Shown here: positions 31,938-42,344 of the stretch, piece by piece | How the letters are laid out: each line of letters begins with the position of its first letter | How positions within the stretch are numbered: the stretch's first letter is position 1 | Source: Phytophthora sp. 'mugwort' | Lineage: Eukaryota > Oomycota > Peronosporomycetes > Peronosporales > Peronosporaceae | DNA length: 64,000 nt | Direction: 5' to 3' | NCBI GenBank assembly: GCA_033558025.1 | Contig: JAUCEF010000012.1 | Span: 124,001 to 188,000, forward strand | Notes under the pieces: model-generated | What the model was told of the DNA's origin: nothing | The model's input: the letters and a program-made list of their open reading frames with translations, nothing else | The model's database searches: none | Made by a program: the position numbers and the translations under genes

Positions 31938-34433
31938 ATGGAGCTCCGGCGGCGGCACTTCGCGACCTTCTCCGCCGTGGACAGCCGCCCTCCCGAGCCT
32001 CGTATCGTCATATCCGAGTCCTTAACTCGTCGTCGTCGTCCGCTGGTGCTCGCACGGCCGTTGCGCTCGTCTTTCCAGCGTCTCCCCAAGCCCAAGAAGG
32101 TTCCCCGAGTGGAGCCATTTCCCGATCCGCATACAAACTCCAGTATATTAAGCGGCAAGCGATGTCGTCAACCCGAAGAGGTCGTCGCTCCAGCTTCCGG
32201 TGGCCATTTGAAGTTGCAGCGTTTCGCTCCAACGCAGCGATTGGTGGACGACAAGGCAGACTTCTGTCTGTACTTGGAGCTCGAGTCTCGGAGTCACAAA
32301 GACGCAGATCAGGCGCTAGAAGACGCCCATGCAGTGATCCAAGTGACGGCCAGTGCGCTCCAATCCGCAGGCTGCAGCGTGTCCGTCCACATGCTCCAGT
32401 CTCCTAACTCGGAGGTGCTAGCCGTCACCAAGAAGGAGACTCAGGCCTACGCTCTAACAATCGGCAGTGAAGTACCCGACCAAAGCGTCTTAGAGAGAGG
32501 CGAATGGGCCGGACGGGTCGCCATGCAGCTCGCCTCATGGGTCACACAACATCCGGATTATCGTAGCCATGTTCTGCCTCTCATAGGCGCAGCTCAATGC
32601 CAGCGACTGTGTCAATTGATTCTGACGGAGCTTCGACTTGAATTAGACGTTTGTTGCCTACATGAAGAAGGACATACGACCATCGAGAAGGACCACCCAG
32701 CTTCAGTGCTACTAAGTGCGAGAGACAAGTTGATACCGCAAGTGATGAGAGCGAAAGGGTTTACCAACGTGCTGCTGTATCCACTTCATCGAGACGAAGC
32801 AAGACGCCAATTGACTCGTCGATGGGGAGCTCAGAATGCGTTGGCTTTACCCCCATTGGAGGATATTTACGCGTATTTTGGACCGAGAATCGCCATGTAT
32901 TTTGCATGGCTGACGTTTTATACCAATATGTTGGTGTTGCCAGCAGTGTATGGAGTTGTAGTGCACGTACTGGGACTCGTGGATCTGGCACCGAGCTACA
33001 CGCTGCACTGCGTTTTAGTGGCTATTGGGACGTCATTAATTGCGGACATGTGGAGACGAAGACAACGCGAGATTGAGTTTACATGGGGCTATGATGGCGT
33101 CTTATCGTCTTTGCATGCGACGTCGAGGATCCAGTTTAAAGGCGAGTGGATGCTGGACCCAGTGACAAGAGTACCGTGTTTTGACTATCCACATCACAAA
33201 CGACTAGTGCGACAACTTCTAGCTGTCCCGTTGTTAGTGTCCATGTGTTGTTTAGTTGGAGGTTACGTAGTTGGCTTGCACGTGCTGTCTGAGCGTCTTC
33301 GAGCGAGTTACACGGAGATTTGCGTCCAGACAGAGGCTCAAGACGAGCCAATGAAGACAAACGCTGGCTATTGGGCTCGTCTTGCTGGTCATTGGATACC
33401 TAGCTATGACACTACGACGTGTGCAATTGTTTCGCATGGCCCCAGTGTGATAAATGCAGTGATCATTTACGTTATGGACAATTTGTACCAGTTGTTGGCG
33501 CGGAAACTCACAGAGTTTGAAAACTACCGTACACTTGATGAACACGAAGCGCATCTAGTAGCCAAGCGGATGCCGTTCCATCTCGTGAATAGCAATGCGT
33601 CACTGTGGTTTCTCGCTTTTTACGTCCGACGATTGGATCGAGTTCGTGAGCGATTGTGGATTCTGCTGGTGGCAACGCAATTACTCGACAACTTTAAGGA
33701 AGTTGGGCTGCCACTCGCCATTTCCGTCGGTGGACAAGTGCTCACAGCAGAGAATAAACGCCGTCGTCGACAAAGTCTTGAGAGTCTTCAGACTGAAGAT
33801 ATGAAAGACAGTCACCGTCTAAAGCGGAAAAACTCGATGCCTCAATTAAGAGCCAAGCGTCAACATGAGCGAGTGAACGTCGCGAAAGCGGCTACCGAGC
33901 AGCGACTGGCGCGAGTGCTTATGCAAAAGCGTCAGGCCACGTACAGTGATACATTCGCAGACTACAAGGAACTTATGGTGCAGTTTGGGTATGTGACTCT
34001 GTACAGTCCAATATTCCCATTAGCTGCGGCATTTGCTTGGCTGAACAATACGATCGAGAGTCGATCGGACCTGCTCAAGCTTGTGAACCGACACGGCTAT
34101 CAGCGACCTATTGCACAGCACGCGCGAGGCATTGGTGTATGGGAAAAGGTGCTCGTTAGCTTCGCTGGAGTGGCTGTTGTCGTCAATTGCGCGCTTGTGT
34201 GGACGTACGAACTTGACGAGTTGCTGCCTTCGTGGACAGACCTTGAGCGATTTGCCTTTATCGTAGTATGCGAGCACGTGATCTTTGTCATTAAGGCATG
34301 GCTGAACTGGGCAGCCCCTGAAGTGCCAGTAACCTCGTCATTCGGCAAGAAGACAATGTTATCGCCGTCTCTACCCGATACGACAGACAAATCAAGCAAT
34401 GGAGGTCCACGTTCTGCTTCGAATGAATACTAA
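31938..34433 (+). CDS. Anoctamin/TMEM16-like membrane protein
   Basis: An 831-residue intronless polytopic membrane protein. Family knowledge: anoctamins are dimeric ion channels and/or lipid scramblases, often calcium-activated. The sequence shows a basic N-terminal cytosolic tail and a soluble domain (KADFCLYLELES, then RAKGFTNVLLYPLHRDEARR). The family hallmark DIYAYFGPRIAMYFAWLTFY precedes the first helix, and a series of hydrophobic segments runs to ~790. The stretch MVQFGYVTLYSPIFPLAAAF is the TMEM16 hallmark before the last helices, and FIVVCEHVIFVIKAWLNW lies near the end. The length is close to animal and fungal members. I did not verify every calcium-ligand residue, so channel versus scramblase activity is open. 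It sits between transposon debris and the FBT pseudogene, on the opposite strand to the FBTs. Confidence 0.85.
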   Translation: MELRRRHFATFSAVDSRPPEPRIVISESLTRRRRPLVLARPLRSSFQRLPKPKKVPRVEPFPDPHTNSSILSGKRCRQPEEVVAPASGGHLKLQRFAPTQRLVDDKADFCLYLELESRSHKDADQALEDAHAVIQVTASALQSAGCSVSVHMLQSPNSEVLAVTKKETQAYALTIGSEVPDQSVLERGEWAGRVAMQLASWVTQHPDYRSHVLPLIGAAQCQRLCQLILTELRLELDVCCLHEEGHTTIEKDHPASVLLSARDKLIPQVMRAKGFTNVLLYPLHRDEARRQLTRRWGAQNALALPPLEDIYAYFGPRIAMYFAWLTFYTNMLVLPAVYGVVVHVLGLVDLAPSYTLHCVLVAIGTSLIADMWRRRQREIEFTWGYDGVLSSLHATSRIQFKGEWMLDPVTRVPCFDYPHHKRLVRQLLAVPLLVSMCCLVGGYVVGLHVLSERLRASYTEICVQTEAQDEPMKTNAGYWARLAGHWIPSYDTTTCAIVSHGPSVINAVIIYVMDNLYQLLARKLTEFENYRTLDEHEAHLVAKRMPFHLVNSNASLWFLAFYVRRLDRVRERLWILLVATQLLDNFKEVGLPLAISVGGQVLTAENKRRRRQSLESLQTEDMKDSHRLKRKNSMPQLRAKRQHERVNVAKAATEQRLARVLMQKRQATYSDTFADYKELMVQFGYVTLYSPIFPLAAAFAWLNNTIESRSDLLKLVNRHGYQRPIAQHARGIGVWEKVLVSFAGVAVVVNCALVWTYELDELLPSWTDLERFAFIVVCEHVIFVIKAWLNWAAPEVPVTSSFGKKTMLSPSLPDTTDKSSNGGPRSASNEY

Positions 34434-34619
34434 TAATGCATACAGGAACAACAAAATGGTTGAACAACGAGTTTTGTAGTGTTTGGATTGTTCTAAACAG
34501 CTCAGGAAACCTCGATTGAAGTCAACAACAACTACGACGGATAGAAAGACAGCGCTACCAATTTTACTGGCTCCCGCTCGAGTCACAACCGGTTCCTCCT
34601 GCGATGAGTAGACACGAAG

Positions 34620-36345
34620 TGGAAGGATAAATGCTCATGATGTTGACCATGACTGTCCAGCAGAGCGAAATCGTGAAGTACAGACAGTCAAGAACCCCAT
34701 TAGTCGACTTGACCCACCGTTATGCTTGAGCTGTTGCGTCTCTGCCTTCTGACGAGGCAACAAAGGCAGAAAGACAAGACCAAACAGGCTCATCCCGTAG
34801 CGAATGAGGAGCTCGTACGTCACATCCCAGGGCACATGATTAGAGTCCCCCACTATATCGGCGTTGGTCACATGGAAGCCATTATCGACATTATTGGACA
34901 AGGTACTAGCCAGGGGAATGACAATATTGGAGATGGACTCTACGAGACTATACACTGCACCCTCGTTTTTTTTTTTTTTTTTACCATCATCGACCAGCTC
35001 TACGGTCACGTACGTTCCGATTACGAATGAGATTCCATTGGGGAGGTTTCGACGACAGGTACTCCCAACCAGAACCATTGATCACTAGACGTCCCATGTG
35101 GTAAGAATTGTCACGATAAAGTCCATGAATATCACTGTAATACTAGTCCTGGCATGCATGGCTCGCCAGTTCCAGTGAAGACCGTATTTGCCCGTGCAAA
35201 ACAGGGTACCGGCGAAAATGGCATTGCCAATAATTGCCATCACTTTCTGGTTAAGTGGAGTAGCTCCAGCCCAATATGACTCAATGGGGTCTGAAAACGT
35301 GATCGTAAAGGTCTCGAAGATGCCTACAAGTATTTACACGCGATAACTTGATACACTGGCCGCATTTGTAAGAGATGCCACAGTTCGGCCATGTAGTCGC
35401 GGAAGATAACACCTGGATGACGCTGTTCTCTGATACAATACCACGAGAGCGGGATCACGGGTACACAGCACCTAGTAAGAATGATCATAAGCTGTGGAAA
35501 ACTCAGCGAAAAATCGAAGTCGCCTCCGTAGTCTTTACCATTGAAAGTCATTCCTGTGAGGATACTAGAGATCATCACAAACGCAGTACGAACCAGATAA
35601 ATGGTCGTCTGTGTGTACCCACGCGTAGCTTCTGGCTCACGTTGAGCAACTTCCACCATCATGGCATCAGCAGCGACGTCTCTCCGACATAACCAACTGC
35701 TGCGAGCATCATAAGGATGATGAATATCTTACCGACATAATGAGCGGATTCGTTAAAGGTGGCGATGATCTCGGTGTCAGTTCTTTCGTCTCCATTGTTG
35801 CGTACTTGTTATCTGGGTAATACGGATCTCCAGCATCCATACAAGCCATGATCAATAGCATCGCGAAACACAGTGTCCAGCTCATAACCATGAATGGACG
35901 ACGTCTGTAGCCCCAGATAGGGACACAGTCCGTGATCATACCGTGAGAGATTTTAAATGACCAGGGCATATTAAGTAACACGACAGCAGATACGACTTGG
36001 TTCCTTCCATATTAAGATGATTGAACAGGTAGGGGTAGACGGTGCCAGGGAGCGTCCCGAGTACCATCCCCACAGCGGCATATTGTGCATTGAGGATAAT
36101 GTATTCGGGACTCCAAATATTGACTTCTCCACCCTGTCGAAGCGCACCACCTTCGAACTCTTGTGGGGATTGAGTGTTGAGGAACCATTCATTCTCTTTA
36201 AGAGGTGAAGGCATGAAGACCATTGACTGGGCCGATGCCGGTGCCACTAAGTCGATTTTCTTATTTGGCGTCGAGCTCATCGTTTCTTCGAGTAGCGGTA
36301 CAATGGTTGCCAACTTTTGAGTGAAAAGAGGTTTGTTGTCCGGCT
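34620..36345 (-). pseudogene. Folate-biopterin transporter pseudogene, copy 3
   Basis: Third FBT copy, clearly homologous from PLLEETMSSTPNKK near 36.3 kb through GYRRRPFMVM (35.9 kb) and MMVEVAQREPE (35.66 kb) to LLPRQKAETQQLKHNGG (34.7 kb). Small indels against the intact copies break the frame at several points: near 35.99, 35.77, 35.68, 35.33 and 35.08 kb. A T17 run at 34966-34982 adds about five lysines between VDDG and NEGAVY in the minus frame. Long stretches between 35.54 and 35.94 kb are near-identical to the shared tract of copies 1 and 2. It is a decayed gene; I assign no function. Confidence 0.85.
34966..34982. repeat. T17 mononucleotide run inside FBT pseudogene
   Basis: A 17-base T run on the plus strand, A-run in the coding sense, encoding a lysine string absent from the paralogues. 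Confidence 0.85.
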
Positions 36346-36428
36346 TATTGTTCGGACTTGGTACTGGATGAACGGCTGAAAACTTGAACCGAGCGAGTTT
36401 GGCAATGTCCTAGTTCCAGATGATTTAA

Positions 36429-36656
36429 CTATAGGAAACGTGCGGGTTGGCCTGTATCTTTGCGCTTCGGCAGTGGCTGGGAATCAACTTGAGATCGTCC
36501 CCACTGTAAGTTACAGTCGTAACTGGTGTTTGTTGTTGTTACCTGTTGTTGTTCTTTCAGCGTCGACATACACCGACGATTCGAAGTTAAAGCCCCGCGC
36601 AAACCACGGAGCGCATTGGTAGCGCCAACTATGAAGGACTTCGATACAACAGACAT
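36429..36656 (-). CDS. Possible 5' fragment of a mitochondrially targeted protein gene
   Basis: A 75-codon ATG frame whose first ~38 residues look like a mitochondrial presequence: basic, Ser/Ala/Leu-rich and free of acidic residues (MSVVSKSFIVGATNALRGLR, then an MSTLKEQQQ-like mature start). After KEQQQ a 39-nt GT...AG segment (minus sense, roughly 36499-36537) could be removed in frame, giving KEQQQ followed by WGRSQVD. The frame stops at 36429, next to the FBT pseudogene. No family is recognised. It may be a broken duplicate of a mitochondrial gene. Confidence 0.3.
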   Translation of the reverse strand: MSVVSKSFIVGATNALRGLRGALTSNRRCMSTLKEQQQVTTTNTSYDCNLQWGRSQVDSQPLPKRKDTGQPARFL

Positions 36657-39009
36657 TCAATCTGCGTTAAGGAACGAACATTTACAATCTGGAAGTGTTT
36701 CCGCTGACATCTGTATACCGTGCCCATTTCAGAAGGATTTGAACAAGTGGGAATATCAAGGGATTTTTCATGAATGGCCATGCCTGTGGCTATGTATAGT
36801 ATGGAAAAATGACACTTTGTCTGCCACTGAGAGGAGCTTTCAATAATATGCCAAAGAAAGTCACGGGCGCGTTTATTATAATAGTGCCAACTCGACTCCA
36901 AGACACGGTTCGCAAATTATCCGACTCCTTTTCATCTGGTTGGTTGTAAACCTAGTAGCCATAAATTATATCACCCAGAGAATCGGTAAGGCCGGATGGA
37001 CAAGCAAGCATCGCTTGCTTGCTGGGATCCAGCCAGCGCAGCCTTTCGACGTTGGCACCAATTCCTTCGTGCGAAAAGGCGTGGCGACAGACAAATTAAC
37101 TAACTGTGTGACAGAGGTCGGAATTAAATAGTGAAAATCAATAAATAGTGACGACTTTTAGTAAAAATATGTATTATTGCGTTTTCCAGACTCAAATACA
37201 ATATTATATTGGCCAAATATTGTTAACAAAATATGACAAAAGAGCGCCGGACCGATGAGATCATGGACCGGCTCCAATGACATCAGGAATGTTGGCATTC
37301 TTGCGTGTTAACCGCGAGTTGTCGAATGTGAGTAGGGTTATTAGTTTTAGCTCGGAGGAAACGTTTTAGATCGTAACTCAAGAAGTGGCGTATGATGACA
37401 CGTCTAAAATTTTTTTTATGGCCTTTATATAAATCGATATCGTCAGCAAACTAAACACTTTTCAATTCAACTGAGTCATAGTTGTGTAGGTATACCATTC
37501 AGCTACACAATGCAGGTTTGCTGCTGGCTGAACATCCATATGGATGAAGAAGAAGCTCTTCTAGCGAACCGTATCCGCCTGGCACCCTGCTCTCCCTCTT
37601 AAAACAAATGGGGTCAGCCATTCGCTTCCTGTTTGTGGTTGAGGGCTTGCCATTGGCTAAAATGATTCCCCAATAATATCGATATCATTTGCCAAAAATA
37701 GTCAGATTCGAACTGAGAGCATATTTCCAGCAGCCAATCACAAGGCGCATATCAGTAGCACTTCAACTTCAAACTAGCAGGCTAAAACAGTAGGAGCTTC
37801 ATTAGGCAACACAAGCAATGCCCAAAACGAACAAGCAGATCAGTCATATTTCCGCGCTGGTTAGCACGAGGCGTTCATGAGATCCCCTGCAAACTCGGCG
37901 TGCCACCCTAGCAGAGCTGGTAGGGGCGACCACAACCGGCGTGCCAGCTTCGCCTGGGTCCAGCGCCGCCAGTGACGACACATCGTCTGAAGAAAGTGTC
38001 GAGGACTTCCAAGGGCCTAATCTCTTCACGGTTGACCTCATCTACTCCATGATGACGAGTCTGGCCGGCGCCATATACTGCGTGGGTGGGGTACCCAAGG
38101 CCGACGTGGCAACCTGCGGCTGATTTGCCGCAGGATACGATAAACCAATTTGAACGGAGGAGCTGGGCTGGAGGTGGCCTGTCGGCCACATCACCTTAAT
38201 CCTTATAGTCGTCCCAAGTGGAACAAGGGGCGCGGGCCACATCGGCCGAAGCAGTTAGTTAACAAACAATACAACAAAATTACGACACTATTTATTATTA
38301 CTTGCCATAAAATTGCAATCTTTAGTATTGAAGACACATATGCTGTGTGTATCTTCAAGCCGGTGCTGCAGAACGTTAAGTTAGGACCAACAGTAAGTTG
38401 CAGGGTTGCTGTCTCAGGGTCACCCATAGGTATGTTACAATGTATTAGGACATGTACTGACGCAAAACCATTGTGTCCAGTACCTGTAAGCAAGTGATCA
38501 ATTAAATAAGGCGGCCGTCATTTCATCTACACATTTTAAGTTCGACAACACGACAATGCGCAACTGTGCATTTTAGTTAATTACAAAATTTGAAAACACG
38601 AATCCTTGTGTGTTTTAAGAAAAACATTCCCTTCCGGTTCCAACGCAATACTAGCTTTAAGGAATGACTTCTCAGGGCTTCGATTTTTTCATCAAATCCA
38701 ATTTTCGGAGCAAGAAGTATCCTTACATTAGCTGTTCTTCATGTTAGTTGACCCCAAATTTAAGCAGCTTTGCAGTTAATGACCCTAAAACGGGCATTAA
38801 TTGAATAATTTGGGATAGGAGAGTAGATGCTCTGGACACGAAATCTGCGAAGACGCTCATAAAAGTGAGGAATGGGTGGGATGGTGGTTCGCTCTACAAG
38901 GAATTTGTGCACGAAAGAGCGCGTGCAAGCTCTGACCAACTTTATGAACGATTTCGATCAAAAGCCATTTGTTTTTGTACATAATTAACAAATATATGCT
39001 ATGTAGACT
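36657..39009. other. Intergenic, largely unassigned
   Basis: No supported gene over about 2.3 kb. A short plus frame at 37.85-38.12 kb (GSSAASDDTSSEESVEDFQG) is acidic and protein-like but unassigned. Small palindromic stretches occur, for example CAAGCAAGC..GCTTGCTTG around 37002-37022, and AATACAATATT / AAATATTGTT at 37195-37225. Much of it is AT-rich. Confidence 0.35.
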
Positions 39010-39189
39010 GAGATTTGATGATCTTCATCTATACATAAACCCAGGTTGACATATTGGTTGACATATCGAATGTCAACCTGGTTTGATGTCTGGACATACA
39101 TACATGCATACATAAACCCAGGTTGACATATTGGTTGACATATTGTATGTCAACCTGGGTTGATGTCTGGATGAAGATCATCAAATCTC
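39010..39189. mobile_element. 180-bp fold-back element with internal 77-bp tandem duplication
   Basis: Perfect 20-bp inverted repeats form the ends (39010-39029 and 39170-39189). Inside are two copies of a ~77-bp unit, starting at 39031 and 39108. Each contains its own smaller inverted repeat (CAGGTTGACAT ... ATGTCAACCTG) around a TTGGTTGACATAT core. It has no coding capacity, so it resembles a MITE or fold-back element. It ends 12 bp before the pogo-like element at 39202. Confidence 0.8.
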
Positions 39190-39201
39190 CTTCTGTACTT
39201 A

Positions 39202-40937
39202 CTGGATAATACGCATTTCGTGCATCAGCAGGTGTAAAAAAACGAAAGCACCAACTATAATATGAAGTGACATCCCCTCTCTATCGGCCAACACCCATCC
39301 TACAAAATTGCTACGAAACCAACATTTATTTTGCTAATTGAGGTACTGGGGGGGGGGGCTTCGAAACTGCGAAAAGGCCATCACCAGCTCGGGCACCGAT
39401 GGGAATTAAGCAGCCTTTAAAAAACCTGTCCGAATAGAAAAACTTCTGAGATCGGCTTCCATGCCTACACTGCAATTTACGTAATTTGGCTAGCCGCTCC
39501 GGAGATGTTGCCAGTGGTCATGAATGCAGTGGTGCTGGCGTACAGCTCGCGGTACTCACGCTTGAAAGCCACTATGACGGTCATGTCCATCGGCTTGGCC
39601 AGCATCGTGGCACTTGGAAGGACGAAATCCATACCGGTCATTGCATCCTCAAGTTGAGCGCGCACGGTAATTATCTTGTGGATCTTCTGGCTTTCGAGCA
39701 GCAGCAGTCAACAGAAGGTCACTGATGGCATTCAAACCTACAGCAAATAATAGTTAATATTAAACAAATCGAAAAATAAACTCATTAATTGCTTATCTCC
39801 TTGATCCACTCCAACATAACACCGTTCGTCGCAATATGCATTCTTCTGGACTGCTTGTACAACCACCTCTTCTTTGTGCAGTGTGGTTGTCGTGCGCTTC
39901 GGCTTCCGCCTTGCTTCTTTCACCCCTGCGGATACGATGAACGGGGCAACCTCTTGCCGGTGGGCGAGGCACACAAAAACACACTTGCGCGGAACGAATT
40001 CTCAGACATTCCTGCCACATTAAACAATTAATTGAGTTGAAGATTTTTTTGCAACAATAAAATAATATACATACCTTGAACCACGTCAACGTCTCGCTCA
40101 CCCTGACAGGTGATTGTTGTTTTGGGGTTCATCTCGATATAAATCGAAGTCTGGTTCATGTTTAAGAGATGCTCATATCCCTGCAATCCGGAGCTGGTCT
40201 CGAGCTTGTACCGTATATAGTGCCCAAACTCATCCCCTATGATCTACAATAATAGTACTAATACACAATTAAACCAGCAAGTATTCAGCATTTAATAAAC
40301 AACTGTAAAAATATAAAGATAATAAATAAATAAAATAGTACCTGGACTTCCGAACTCTTCCGACGTCCCTTGAGAGTGATCCTGCGCTGTTTCGCATGCG
40401 AAAGCGACGGGGGTATTAGATGACGGCTGCCTCGGAGCGTCCCTCGAGAGACTGTTCTTCGAGCTTGGTGCTCATCATGAGAAGGCACCGTTTCGTAACG
40501 ACGCGCACCTGGTTTCGCCTCATGTCCTCGACACATAATCAATCAACCTATTTTCAAACATATAAAATAATTATTAGCAATGACATGCAGCAATAAAAAA
40601 GAATGACTTACCGCTCCTCGAGGTCAGGAAACCGGATCTTCGGTCCCCGGCGCCCTTGCCTCAGCACTGTGCTATTCAGAGCAGCCCCTGCAATCTCGTC
40701 GTGCCGCTTTTTTTCAGCGGTAGCGAGTTGTGCGGTGGCAGTTGCTGGCCTCGGGGACACGCCTTCGTCGACGGCGGCATCGGCATCGGCTACCTCGAGG
40801 CGGTGGACGTTCTTGTGAACGGCGTGTCACCACCCAGTCATTCTGGGAACCAGTTTATCACTTTTCGCCGAGGTTGACTTTATACGTCACTAATATTCTA
40901 GGTTTTATTATGGTTGCGCGAAATGTGTATTATCGGG
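39202..40937 (-). mobile_element. Pogo/Tigger-like DNA transposon, TA-flanked
   Basis: The ends are 23-bp inverted repeats (39202-39224 and 40915-40937) matching at about 19 of 23 positions, with shared core GATAATAC.CATTTCG. Both are flanked by TA (39200-39201 and 40938-40939), the target duplication of the Tc1/mariner-pogo superfamily. The 1736-bp unit contains one transposase gene on the minus strand, with intron-like segments. Confidence 0.8.
39477..40820 (-). pseudogene. Pogo-like DDE_1 transposase with apparent introns
   Basis: Coding segments read, in order, EKKRHDEIAGAALNSTVLRQ, GRRGPKIRFPDLEER, a basic HTH-like stretch (RRITLKGRRKSSEVQ), GDEFGHYIRYKLETS, LLNMNQTSIYIEM (the first acidic motif of DDE_1 enzymes) and ASVFLCASPTGKRLP. 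The final segments are QKNAYCDE and SATMLAKPMDMTVIVAFKRE, the usual PNAT..QPMDV region. They are separated by GT...AG segments at 40548-40611 (64 nt), 40244-40341 (98 nt) and 40012-40074 (63 nt). A fourth at 39738-39796 (59 nt) has AT in place of donor GT. Removing the second and third keeps the frame. Single-base losses (after KRLP and near 39.8 kb) and stops show that it is no longer functional. Confidence 0.75.
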
Positions 40938-40939
40938 TA

Positions 40940-42340
40940 GGTAGATCAACATACAATTGTCTATCAGGCTGCGACAGAATATTAGCCCTACCCCTCAACG
41001 AAGTCTTATGCATGCAACATTGTCGTTGCCTAGTTTCCTTATTGGTCGGAGATATGGGAGGGATGTCATGGGCGAGCGAAGCGAGCCTGCCTGTGGCTTT
41101 CTACTGTGTGCGCACGCCGATGCAAAACCAGGACCCCCCTTGACCCTTGACCTGCTGACAACCGGAGGCTTCGCGGGCGAGCCGTAGTGGATTAAGGTTA
41201 TGTCGCCATCGAGCGCACCGAGTTTTATGGTTCGGATGGTTTACAGATGATAGCTTAAAAAGCCCCTCCCCCTAGGTCGGAGTGTCGGAGCTTTTTGGGT
41301 ATGTTCAAGGAAGGACGAGGGGCATACGAGCTGCATGGACGGATGGCTGCGCCAGTGCAAATGAGAAGAAAAGTGCAAAATCGATCTTATGTCCAATGGT
41401 GACAGCAGTGTTGCTGCATGTATAGCAATTACCAGCAAGCGTAGTGAGGATGCCAAAACCAACTTAAACGAGTGACGATGGACTGTATTCATAAGGTACA
41501 CGAGTTGCTACCTAATGTACGGCTGAGCCGACCGACAAGGGCGTTGGAAACCCGATTTCATCACGCCGCCGCGACTCGCGTAAGATTTGTGCGATTGTTG
41601 CAGTGACCGTCCCCTTAGTCCCGAGGCGTGTCGAGAGCGAGTGAGGATTTGAGGTACTATGTGAGACTGTGGTCTATCAACGTACTGAGCCGGTGCGCTG
41701 CACCACACACATGTCATACTGACATCCTGCGCTGTCCCGCCGTGGCCGCAGCGATGACACTCATAGCGTGCGACCCCGGCGAGGATCCAATCGGTGTTGC
41801 AACGGACGCTGCTGTTGCTCAGCCATTGCTGCTGCCTAGATACTTCTGCTCCCCAGACAATATTGCTGCCGTTGGGTAACAGTCGCTGCCTAGTGTTGAA
41901 TATTTCTCGCGGGCAAAACTCTCGCGCGTTGCTGTTGTTGCACAAGCGCTGCCTGGTGCTCTGCATGCGGAACTCCTACCTGATGCTGCTCTTGCACAGG
42001 CACTACCTCGTGTTGGAGGTTGCCCTGTGGACGAAAAGATGGAGGGATGCTGCAGCAAACGGCCGCACAACTACGTAAATTGCTAGGTAACTAGTCCTAA
42101 TATAATATCGGGTGCAGTGAGCTTCGTGCACTGGGTTGTAGAGATAAATTCACGACTAGCTGCGACCAAGTCAAGTCCCCAAGTCTATGTAAGGCTTCCG
42201 CCTATGCATCTTCGGTGCTTATTCGTAGTTGATTTCATTGCTAGTATAGCAGTAATGATCAAAGGACAATAAATAGTCTCTTTAAGACTAAATACTGTAA
42301 GCCATGTTGAGTTCCGCTGGCATATGCAGCTATTCCGTCG
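40940..42340. other. Intergenic with CTG-rich stretch
   Basis: No supported gene. 41790-42050 is rich in CTG/TGCTG words with imperfect internal repetition. It lies just beyond the 3' side of the copia fragment at 42.35 kb, so it may include that element's lost LTR; I could not define LTR edges. The minus frame 41508-41966 shows no recognisable domain. Confidence 0.3.
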
Positions 42341-42344
42341 AGCG

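Noticed and set aside
41790..42050. CTG-rich stretch as a coding microsatellite
   Set aside because: The repeats are irregular and both strands have stops or no domain; simple low-complexity sequence is sufficient.
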